In this document: in pieces, positions 1-8,700 of the stretch | Layout: the number at the start of each line of letters is the position of its first letter | How positions within the stretch are numbered: the first letter of the stretch is position 1 | NCBI GenBank assembly: GCA_037013685.1 | Contig: CM072899.1 | Location: 5,684,479-5,748,478 of the forward strand | DNA: 64,000 nt | Reading direction: 5' to 3' | From: Acridotheres tristis | Taxonomy: Eukaryota; Chordata; Aves; Passeriformes; Sturnidae | Program-made: the position numbers and the translations under genes | The notes under the pieces: generated by a model | Told to the model about the DNA's origin: nothing | Seen by the model: the letters and a program-made list of their open reading frames with translations, nothing else | The model's database searches: none

Positions 1-2150
1 AACACTTTAAATTTTCTAGAGCCTGGATCCCAAAAGAAACACCCCAGCATCATCAACTGCTTTCCTTTACAAAAATATTAATAGTATGACGAAAACCTAC
101 TTTGAGTTTCTGTTTCAGCCGAAGCAGAGGGAATTTGAAGCATATCAGAAACACATTTTACAGTTTCTAAGTATCCTCTTTTATTTCTAAACCACACTTA
201 CTAATATGGGACAAAACCTTTCTAGATTCCAGTCTTGAAATGTCTGAAGCACATTTGTTTCACTCTTTAGCATCTTCACAATGTGTCATCTGCAGATGGG
301 GATCTCACAATTATTTGCTCAGGTTTAGCAGCTTACATACCCTGAATTCTGTCTTATACTACATACACACGGATGTTGAAGCTACTGGTATCAGGTGGCT
401 GGGTTACACATTTAGACTGATTTGCTTAAAAGGAGGCAAGGCGAGAACCTGCATGAAGCTACTGATTCACAGTTAGATTTGTGGTCAGGTTATAAAACAC
501 CTCTGCTGCTCAGTGCACAGAGCACCAGCCACAGACTGCAGAGACAGGAAATTCAGATGACCAAAAACTCGTGCTCTTACATTTCATGAAAACAACCTTG
601 ACTTTTGTAAAGCCCAGTGGGAGAAAGGCCTGACATCTGCCAAATACTAGCATAATTCAAATCATGTATGGCTTCATGTGGCTACCTTAAGAATTTTAAC
701 CAAGCTGTTGTATGACCAAGCACCTCAAGTATAACAGAGAACACAGAAGTGAAACAGTAAAATTGATGGAGCAGAGTTTAAGAGATTAACTCCTACAGGT
801 AGCAATAATTTTGATTATCCAGTTTTGTTCCACAGTGCAATCTCCTGTGACTGCCATTTGCATTCCATAGGCATTTTCACATTCTCATCGATTCTTATTG
901 ACTACTTCTAACTTATGAGTTTTACCTAGAAAAATTACTAAAAGCTAACCTCTTTGTACTACAATACAACTCAATCAAGGTTTTTTCTAGCCACTCATAA
1001 CATCACTCTTCAGAATTTGCTGGTTAGCAGAGAAGCAGCTTATTTATATGAGCAATCAGTGGTCACTTAAAGTACTGAAGCACAGAATCAGTGCAGCTAA
1101 AACTTATGAACAAGGTGCACTCTTATTCTATAAGTTATAATATCATCCACCTTTTATCAGTTCTAAGAAACATTAAAAAGAACAAATACTAAGTTCAGTA
1201 TCCTTCCAGCATTCCTTTCTAACTACCTAAAGCAGACATCTAATCCGAGAGAGAGAGAGATTTAGAGAACTTTTTAGCATAAGACAGCTATTTAAAGCCA
1301 CAACCAAAAAGAGTCAAACATGTTACAGAAACAATGGAAGAAGAAAACTGCAAATCCCATGGAAGATCATGACTGCAAAGTCAAGAAATAATACCTTCTT
1401 CTGGTAAATAATAAGGATCTTACAGTACTCTCTATCCTGCTTGTTCCCCGTGGTCCACCTTTGTATGGAAGTGACCCAAGAAGGAGCTGGTGTGCATGCA
1501 AGACCCCAACTTGTGCAGGTGTTTACAGAGGTGGCCCTCAGCAAAACAAAACTGGGACACCTCCCCTCTCCTTCCTTCTTTGCACTTTGTGGGCCTCTTA
1601 CCACGGTCTCAGATCAGTCTCAGCATTTTTCAGTGTGCACTGAATGCAAAGGCAGTACTGTAATTACTGACCAAAGAAACAGAGATGACTAAGACAGATG
1701 TTTTCTTTTTCTAATTTCTGGGATGACTTCAGAAAGCAGGGTAGGACAGGAAATGAAGACTTAGAAGCCATTAATCGACTTTTACAAGTCACCAAGAATA
1801 AAGACACCAGGAATTTTCTTAGCTTTAGCCAAGTAAAATACAAAGTGTTTTTTCACAGGACAGTACCTTTTCTTCAACATCGGTGCATTTTACCCAGGTA
1901 AAGATTTAATGAAGAATTTTCAGAGTTAAGTTTAATAGTGCATTGTTGACTCAGAATACCACCAAAAATGTAATCTGTGCAGTAACTCAGTACTACAACT
2001 TAGTAACACATTCCCGGGGCATGAGAATTCAAGCAGCAACCTCCCTCTTCCTATTTTCCTCCCCTCCTCCCCCTGCTTTTCCCAAATTGCTTAAGAAAAC
2101 ACAGTCAGGATGAACAATAGAACACCACCGAGGCAGTCAAACCACCTTAC
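1..2150 (-). other. KBTBD8: KBTBD8 intron 3, partial (runs off left edge)
   Basis: The intron begins with the donor GTAAGG at 2150-2145 and continues past the left edge. I searched the minus strand for the expected terminal Kelch-repeat exon and did not find it, so the intron is at least 2150 nt long here. It contains a short (GA)7 run at 1247-1260 and a 45-bp pyrimidine tract at 2039-2083. The open frames within it are short and resemble nothing I recognise. Confidence 0.85.
1247..1260. repeat. (GA)7 microsatellite
   Basis: There are seven uninterrupted GA units inside KBTBD8 intron 3. Confidence 0.9.
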
Positions 2151-3265
2151 CCTGTAGAACATAGATGTTATCCTTATACTCCACAGCACTGTGGAACTCC
2201 ATTGCTACCGGCATGGGACACACAGCTGTCCAGCAGTTCTCCCGGCTGTCATAGCACTCCACAGACTTGAGAGAGTTCCGCCCATCTCCTTCATAAACTC
2301 TGCCCCCGATGGCATACAGCTTCCCACAGCAGTGAACCAACTTGCAGCCTATTCTGGCCCGCAGCAGAGGAGCCTTCGGAATCCACCTATTGCCAGAGTG
2401 ATCGTACATCCAAAAATCACTCTCCGCTCGGTGGTCAATGGAGACCTCGCTGCTGCTCGGCCTGTAACCACCCGCAATGTAAATATCGTTATCAGGGGAC
2501 ACGAGAATTCCCACCTCCCTCAAGTCATTTGGTGGCTTGCATAGTTTGAACACTCTCCCTGTGACCGAATCTAAACAAGGCACTGTTTGCTTCTTTCCTG
2601 AGTGTTTGTGGGCAGCATCAAAGCAGATGATCATTTCGGAAGCGGTCATTCCAAGCCGTTGTGTGTAGCCGTTGGCACTGGGCTGTCCCTTTTGTACACA
2701 GCTTTTGGCCATCGCCTGTGCAAACACGGGAGGGATTTTCTCTAAAAATGTCTCATCCAACAGAGGCATGCGGATGCATTTGGCAAATATTTCTGGAAGG
2801 TGCACTTCTCTCTTATTTTGTTCATGCTCAAACCACCTTATAATGCTCTCATAAACATGTTCTTCTTTATCTACATTTAAATCATCACTGTTGAGGATAC
2901 TTATCAGTTGGTCTTTTCTCAACTGAAGAAACTCTTGCTCTTTGGTGACACTCAGAAACTTCTTGCGAATGTAGTCTTGTGACCTGTCTTTGAGTTCCTG
3001 ATGGCCATAGTGATCAGCAAAGATGAACACCCCAATGGAGTTCTGCGGGTCCAAGTGACTGATCATGTATTTAGCACACTGGTCTTGTATGGAAGGGATC
3101 TGGAAGATACTGGCTGCAGTGAACAAAGCTTGAACGTTGGCCTCTGTCAGCACTACTCTGGAGGTATATGCATAGTTCAACACTAAATGCATCGACTCTG
3201 CTTCCACACCAACGATCCGAACTTCCTTCTGGGTACTCTCGGTAAGGCCGCTCGTGAACATCGAT
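2151..3265 (-). CDS. KBTBD8: KBTBD8 coding exon 3 (rest of BTB, BACK domain, first Kelch repeats)
   Basis: This is the large central exon: 1 nt, 371 full codons and 1 nt, covering residues 76 to 448 (both ends split). The acceptor CTCTGCAG precedes 3265 and the donor GTAAGG starts at 2150. The BTB domain finishes with RSMFTSGLTEST and VRIVGVEAESMHLVLNYAYT. A BACK domain follows, roughly residues 120-260, including IFADHYGHQELKDRS and HVYESIIRWFEHEQ. The first Kelch repeats come next (IYIAGGYRP, LYAIGGRVYEGDG, SVECYDSRENCW). The frame is open throughout, with only scattered differences from the human protein as I recall it. KBTBD8 is known as a CUL3 adaptor that directs ubiquitylation of TCOF1 and NOLC1 during neural crest specification. 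The last exon, expected to encode about 150 residues ending the Kelch propeller, is not in the window. Confidence 0.97.
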
Positions 3266-3907
3266 CTGCAGAGCAACAACATCCAGCAGTTTGTCTGCAA
3301 TTACCTTTAACTACAGGCACTAAATTAAATATAGTGTACAGCTAGGCCCAGTGTGTTTGAACCTCCATCAGCACAAACACATTTATCACAGGTGTTAAAC
3401 TTTCCTGTTGGGGTACCTAAGTTTGAGATCATGTCTACACTCACTGAAACAAAAGTGGAACTTCTTGCTTAATTATCTCACTAACCCCATGTTAAAATTC
3501 ACTGAGTTTACAAGCAAAGCTCTTGACATATCCAAGTCTTTGTATTCAACTTTCAACAAGTTATATCATATGCATAATCCAGCATGCTAAAAAATGTAAC
3601 TTGAAAAGAAAACAAGTAGTTTCAATATGTTCTTACTGTATCTCTGATACCCTCAGTACCAGAGGCAGTTTTGCTTGGTTTAAAATTGTGTGACATTTTC
3701 CCCAATGAAACTTTCCTTTGAGAAACAGGCACTGATAATACATTGACCTTAAGAGAACAATAGTCTTGGCTTGCTAGGTGCATTGTATTATCCATAAATA
3801 CAAAGAACTTATTTTCATTAAAGAAAAAAATTTAAAAATTTAAAAAACCATACCTATACTAATATTCTAATTGCTTTGATCACCACTAGAACAATGCACA
3901 GCTGTAC
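3266..3907 (-). other. KBTBD8: KBTBD8 intron 2
   Basis: This 642-nt intron between coding exons 2 and 3 is bounded by GT (3907-3906) and AG (3267-3266). It interrupts an Arg codon after its second base. It is AT-rich, and I see no repeat or internal exon in it. Confidence 0.92.
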
Positions 3908-4118
3908 CTGAAATAAGGACTGATTGCAGCAAGAACATTCCTATGACAGGAGAATGTTTTCCCATGATCCACTTCCACCACAATATCTGTCAGCTGTCCT
4001 TCATCATACATGGTCTTCAGCTGCTGGAGAATACTACAAGCATGGAAGGGGTCCATTCCACTGGTGACTTGGCTTGAGGGAGGAACTCCGTTCAGTGTTT
4101 GTGAAAACTGACTTGGTT
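3908..4118 (-). CDS. KBTBD8: KBTBD8 coding exon 2 (N-terminus and start of BTB domain)
   Basis: This exon encodes residues 6 (split) to 76 (split) of KBTBD8: 2 nt, 69 full codons and 2 nt. The acceptor is a pyrimidine-containing tract ending in TAG at 4121-4119, and the donor is GTACAG at 3907-3902. After a variable leader it carries the start of the BTB/POZ fold, including MDPFHACSILQQLK and the strand-forming LTDIVVEVDHGKTFSCHRN, then VLAAISPYF. These segments match my memory of human KBTBD8 almost residue for residue. The BTB domain mediates dimerisation and CUL3 binding. The exon has only one methionine near its start (residue 27), so a scan that requires an ATG start in the genomic frame misses the leader. 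Confidence 0.93.
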
Positions 4119-5365
4119 CTACAAAGCAAAATTAAAATTTTAACAGAAAACAACCAACGAAAAAAGACCCTCCAAAAAAATTCATACATGTGCCAAAAAC
4201 CCATGCATGACCAAGACTTATCACAAATTGATATTCCATACTTCCTCAGCATCATTATCCATTGACAGCAAGCCAAACATTATCAAGGGTGAGTAAATAT
4301 ATAAAAATACCTCAATACTTTTTTTCCTTTTCACAATTCACGTGTCAGTTACCATTCAACTATAAAGTTTATACCCCTATAAAGTTCATATCCATTAAGG
4401 AAAACAATACAAATACTTCATACAACTGGGGAAGGGGAAATCAAGTCAAGAAAAACAACACTTAACTGTAACAAAAAGGGACACAGAGGAATAAAATAAG
4501 TCCCCAACCTACCTCACCATTACACAAGTCTGCATGTAAATATTTAACTTCACATTGAAACAGGAACTGGCTCCTGCCTTACAGGAGCAGTGGCTCATGA
4601 AGAAACAGCCCCACAGTAAGTCCACTGGGAAACAAACTTAAACTCACATAAATTTGTACATACAGTTACATGTTTTCTCGACACATAAAACTGAAATATA
4701 ATTTGAAATTTCTCAGGTGTGAAGGAGCTCATATATCACCGTGGAAACATATTTAGTAGAGCATATGCTGCTAAATAACATGTGATAAGCCTAATGAAGT
4801 AAATCCCAAAGTGAAAATTGAGCAATAGCTCAAGCACAAAAATCTGTTTCGCAATAGCAGCAAAATTTTTACGCAACAACAACAACAAAGGAGAGCTCAA
4901 AAGAAAAACATTAGGTGGCAAGAGCTGCAAATCAGGTAAAGCTGCTGACTGCTACAGAGTGCTTCCAACAAAATTTAGGCAACACAAAGGGGCAAAGAGG
5001 AGAGAGCGCACACCCATTTTCATAGAAGCCTTTCATCAACACCGCTTCCCTCTCCCGGCTGCGCCCCCCTCCCACAGCAGGAGGGTCTCTCATGGGACAG
5101 CCTCCTTCCACCCTAACACAGCACACTGCCTCCACACCCCCTCTGCCACACAGCCCCGCTCAGGAGCCCTCTCCCCTCACGCCATCACCTCCTACACCGA
5201 GCACCGCTGCCCCTCCCAGCCCGGGCACCCCCGAGCCCCCTCACGCGGTGCTGCCCCCAGCACAGGCCCGAACCCCCCCAGACACCCCTCAACACACAGG
5301 CCCCGATACCCTTCACCAGGACCCCCCCTCTGGCACCGAGCGCTCCCCTGTCGCCCCGCACTGAC
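4119..5365 (-). other. KBTBD8: KBTBD8 intron 1
   Basis: This 1247-nt intron between the 16-nt coding exon 1 and exon 2 is bounded by GT (5365-5364) and AG (4120-4119). Its 5' part, about 5050-5365, lies inside the CpG island and is strongly C-rich on the plus strand. The remainder is AT-rich. The 251-residue plus-strand open frame here (4818-5573) is proline-rich and compositional, and I do not treat it as a gene. Confidence 0.8.
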
Positions 5366-5381
5366 CTCCCAGCGCTGCCAT
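5366..5381 (-). CDS. KBTBD8: KBTBD8 coding exon 1 (start codon, 16 coding nt)
   Basis: This is the coding part of the first exon of KBTBD8. The ATG is at 5381-5379 on the minus strand and is followed by codons for A, A, L and G. The exon ends on one base of a split Glu codon, before the donor GTCAGT at 5365-5360. I chose this start for three reasons: it lies in the CpG island, its splice phase (1 nt) fits the 2-nt start of the next exon, and joining them puts the Asn-Gly of the N-terminal region at residues 15-16 and the Met-Asp at 27-28, the same numbering as I recall for the human protein. The N-terminal residues are poorly conserved, so the call rests on phase and spacing rather than on residue identity. 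The next methionine, at residue 27, is a possible alternative start. Confidence 0.8.
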
Positions 5382-5490
5382 CCTGGGCCCCGCTCGGGCA
5401 GCGGCTCCGGGGGCGGCCCGGCAGGAAATGTCACCGCACCGCTTCCCCCGCTCACCGCCGGCCGCGCACCCCGCAGTATCAACAACAGCG

Positions 5491-5495
5491 ATTGG
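5491..5495 (-). promoter_or_regulatory. CCAAT box (NF-Y type)
   Basis: The plus strand reads ATTGG in the context GCGATTGGCCGC, which is CCAAT in the direction of KBTBD8, 110 nt upstream of the start codon. The flank GGCCAATCGC fits the extended NF-Y preference well. Confidence 0.6.
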
Positions 5496-5515
5496 CCGCT
5501 GTGCCCAGAGGCTGC

Positions 5516-5528
5516 CGGGATATGTAGT
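5516..5528 (-). promoter_or_regulatory. ACTAYRNNNCCCR motif, copy 1 (ZNF143/THAP11 type)
   Basis: On the minus strand this reads ACTACATATCCCG, a full match to the ACTAYRNNNCCCR promoter consensus. It is the copy nearest the gene. Confidence 0.55.
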
Positions 5529-5561
5529 GCCGGCCGGCCGCCTCCGGCACGCGGGACCTGC

Positions 5562-5574
5562 CGGGAGTTGTAGT
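5562..5574 (-). promoter_or_regulatory. ACTAYRNNNCCCR motif, copy 2 (ZNF143/THAP11 type)
   Basis: On the minus strand this reads ACTACAACTCCCG, a full consensus match in the same orientation as copy 1 and 46 bp from it. Confidence 0.65.
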
Positions 5575-5593
5575 CCTTCCACAGCGGGATGTC

Positions 5594-5606
5594 TGGGAGT
5601 TGTAGT
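5594..5606 (-). promoter_or_regulatory. ACTAYRNNNCCCR motif, copy 3 (ZNF143/THAP11 type)
   Basis: On the minus strand this reads ACTACAACTCCCA, a full match and the copy closest to the usual ZNF143 form with CCCA. It has the same orientation as the other two and is 32 bp from copy 2. Confidence 0.65.
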
Positions 5607-5631
5607 TCTCGGGGGGAGGAGGGCCCTGCCG

Positions 5632-5644
5632 GTCGCGTAGCAAC
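5632..5644. promoter_or_regulatory. X-box-like site (RFX type)
   Basis: GTCGCGTAGCAAC matches the X-box pattern GTNRCC-N-RGYAAC with one mismatch in the left half and an exact right half-site, AGCAAC. RFX factors bind such sites. Position inside the promoter island supports it, but the match is imperfect. Confidence 0.35.
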
Positions 5645-5667
5645 GAGGCGGCGGCGCCTCCGGGCGA

Positions 5668-5680
5668 GCCGCCATTTTGG
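5668..5680 (-). promoter_or_regulatory. YY1-type site
   Basis: The plus strand reads GCCGCCATTTTGG, so the minus strand contains CAAAATGGCGGC, a strong match to the YY1 core AARATGGCGGC. YY1 sites of this kind are usually close to, and often just downstream of, a transcription start. The site may therefore serve an outer KBTBD8 start or a divergent transcript. Confidence 0.5.
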
Positions 5681-5700
5681 GCCTTCGGGCAGGGCCTTGT

Positions 5701-8700
5701 GGGCAGCTCCAGCGCCTTGTCCCGGCGGTTTGGAGCCTGGTCCCTCCTCACCAGGGACACAGGCAGAAATGGCTTCTCCAGAGGAGTAATTGCCCCCAAC
5801 AGCCCCAGTCCCTGCAGTTCTCTGTCCGCGCTGAGCTGTGGTTCCTGGGGAGAGGCCTGGCTCAGGGAGCGGAGGTGTCACCCAGGGATGGCTGCCCATC
5901 AGAGCTGCCACCTCCGTCACTGCTGAAAACCGACAGGAAGGGGCACAGAAATGCCTGCCAGTCTCCTAATGCTGCAAGGATGTGCTGAGGGGCAGGGGAG
6001 CCTCGGGATATGAGGCTCGTAACTGTGCGAGGTTTAATTCACCTTTAATAGAAACCAATAAGCAGCTTCTTGGTCTGAAAGCTTGTTACACCAGGAATAT
6101 TCTTAATTTTTCCAGGATTGGTAACCCCAGCATGCTGTGGGCAATCAAATTAGCCCTACGTGGCCACAGAGCTGCTGGATGACTGCAGCACACAAGGGAC
6201 CGTTTGGTTGCCCCTGACCTTTAATATCACAAAGCACATTTCTGTCTCTATTCCAGAGGTCAAGCACATGATAGTCACCAGGTTTCCCAGTTTTCTGCAT
6301 TAATTAGCCACTAGTCTCACTGTTGGGAACTATGACATTATCAGGCGTTTGCCGTGGCAGAGGTTTTGAGGTTTTTTCTTTGTGAAACACAATTAATGAA
6401 GAATTAAGTAATGGAAGTAAAATCGTGTATATTTTTCCTGGTTTTACACAAAATAGATTTAATACAGCTTCACAGCTTTTAGCTGGGAAGTTTTGTTCAG
6501 GGAAAAAAAAAAAGCTGATAAAACCAATTTGAATAATATTTTTTAATTAATTTCCCATTGACTCTCAGAAATGAGTAGCCTGAGTACATGACCACTTCTC
6601 TAAAGCAGGTGAATTTAAAGGCAGTGCCACCCCGCTGGTTTTACTTTTGCTTGCAAGGCACAGCCTTCCCCTCACTCAGCAATTATCAGTGGTGTCCAGG
6701 CTGCTCCGATGATAATGCTGCACAATGCAGGAGTGATGGAGACTCTGATGAAGGAGGTGTAAAAGAAAATAGAACTTCACGTCTGCAAATCGATTCTGCA
6801 GTTTTCCAATTTCCCCATTCAGCAATGGCACGGCCTGTGAAATTGTCCCTAGAAATCTAAAACGAAGGGATGGAGGATTCCTCTACTCTTACCCTTTAGC
6901 AAATGACATTGCCTGATACAGTTCATTTCTTTCGGTGTGGGCTCGTAGGCCGGGCTGGATTAGTGTTAAAATGCAGAAGCTAAAATGTAGAATGTTTTTT
7001 AATACAGATCCCGCATTGAACTGGCACTTTGGAGCATGAGCCTTTCTTGAAATAGCTTTCCTTTCTATGGTTTTTGGTGAAGCAAGTAAATTTCCATACA
7101 AACAGGTTTAGATGTGCTTTAAGAGGCATCAATCGCAGCACTTTTGCTAAGGCTGAAGCCTTTCTCAAGTGGAATAACATCATCACCCTCTCCCCACCCT
7201 GGAAACCTCCATTAGCACTCCTAGGATGTAGCACTCCCATGGAAGTCAGGGGATCTGGATTTTTCACCCAGTTCTTCTCCGAAGAATGAGATGTTTTGCC
7301 TGTGCAAGCTTCTCTGAAATCCATGACAGTCACACACCATGTTAGAGCTTCATATAAATGGCATTTGCATTACACACAAATATTTGAGCCTGTTCTTTCA
7401 GAAATTACAAGATGCTTAAAGAATTCCCTCACCCTTCTGCTGCATCACTTTCTTTCTTCTGTCATTGTTTTGTCTGTGAAATGATGAAGGCCCATATTTG
7501 AGTGCAGAAGAGAAAAATTGGGTTCTTAGCTTGATGCTGCCACAAATTTCTTCATGCTGTTGATCAAATAATTTGATTTCATGATGTTTGGCTTCCCAGG
7601 AGACAATGGGGAGCTGTGAATAGATATATTTATGTAAATCCTTTTATAATAGATTTTGGTATGTATTTTAATATTTTTGGTACTTTTTTTTTTAGATCTT
7701 CTGGCAGCAATGCACTGAAACCTCTTTTAGGATTTTGAAAGGATTCAAAGTCCTTGTTATGGAGGGACTGGGATGCTTTTACTTGTGCTTTAATTTCACA
7801 CCTAATTTATCATTCCTGGAGAGAGAGCTTGAAAACAAACACCTAGTGGCAAAATTTTCCCATTTGATATTCTAGAGGTTCAAAATAAAACTGAAATTAT
7901 GTCAACTGATAAGGAACACACAGTCTATGTCTGTCTTTTATAAGTGATTAGAGAGATTTGACTCCTTATAGACTAACAATTGGGACTGTGTTCTGGGATT
8001 CTTTCCTTCAGAATGAAAATGTCTTTGTCATGAGCTCAAGAGAGAAAAGAGGAAAAGGAAAAGGGTTCGGGTGACAAAATACAAACTTTTTCAGATATTT
8101 GAGGGCTTAGAAGATATCCATAAAAAGAGTGAGCAAACAATGAAGTTATTGAAAAGGTTTTCCTTTGTCATTGCACCTGCAGAAAACTGGTTCATCTGGT
8201 TTCCTTCAACACAGGGACAGAGAGAACATCATATCTATGAAATGGTTGGTTTGGCTCACCTGGAAGGAACCTGCTCCAGTGCTCCTGCTGCACAAGAGAG
8301 GGTGCACAGAGCACTTTTGGAACTGGCAGCTCTTGCCTCACAGTATGAGGTGTGTAGGAAACTTCCCATGTTTTCTCTCATCAGCAAAATGAAACTAAGA
8401 AATGCAACCGGACCAAAATTCAAAGAAAATGTGAACCAGGGTTGCAGCTTTAAAAGAGAATGAATTTTAATACACGTGAATATTCTCATTTTCATTCTGG
8501 ATATTATGTTTACTTTAAAAATAAAGTTGTTGGAGGAGGACACTACATCCTGTTTTCCTTTTTTTCTTTGTCCTTTTCTGTTTTTTTCACTGAAAAAAGG
8601 GAATCATGAAAGGAAGGCACAGCCTATCCCCACATGTGCCATATAGCCTGAAAAGAGAAAACCAAGGGCTGCAGAAGGTCTATAGTTTTTCATGACAACA

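Larger units (their letters stand above)
5382..5690 (-). promoter_or_regulatory. KBTBD8: KBTBD8 5'UTR and proximal promoter (predicted)
   Basis: Upstream of the ATG at 5381 there is no TATA box but a compact set of known core-promoter motifs. Moving away from the gene these are CCAAT (5495-5491), three ACTAYRNNNCCCR sites, an X-box-like site and a YY1-type site. CCAAT and ZNF143-type sites normally lie within about 100 bp upstream of the transcription start. That places the likely start at about 5400-5480, with a short 5'UTR. A start farther out, near the YY1 site, would give a 5'UTR of about 300 nt and cannot be excluded. Confidence 0.65.
5050..5700. promoter_or_regulatory. CpG island over the KBTBD8 5' end
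   Basis: CpG and G+C density rise sharply at about 5050 and fall again after about 5700, against AT-rich DNA on both sides. CpGs are densest at about 5390-5690. The island covers the 5' end of intron 1, coding exon 1, the 5'UTR and the proximal promoter. Such islands usually mark broadly expressed, TATA-less and often bidirectional promoters. No gene is visible in the divergent direction. Confidence 0.9.

Noticed and set aside
4818..5573. 251-codon plus-strand frame across the CpG island
   Set aside because: It is rich in Pro, Ser, His and Arg because of C-rich DNA. It runs antisense over KBTBD8 exon 1 and intron 1 and has no domain, so it is a composition artefact.
5192..5920. 242-codon minus-strand frame across the CpG island
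   Set aside because: It is Gly-, Arg- and Pro-rich and reads through the KBTBD8 promoter and the exon 1 donor. The true KBTBD8 ATG, whose splice phase fits, is in a different frame context.
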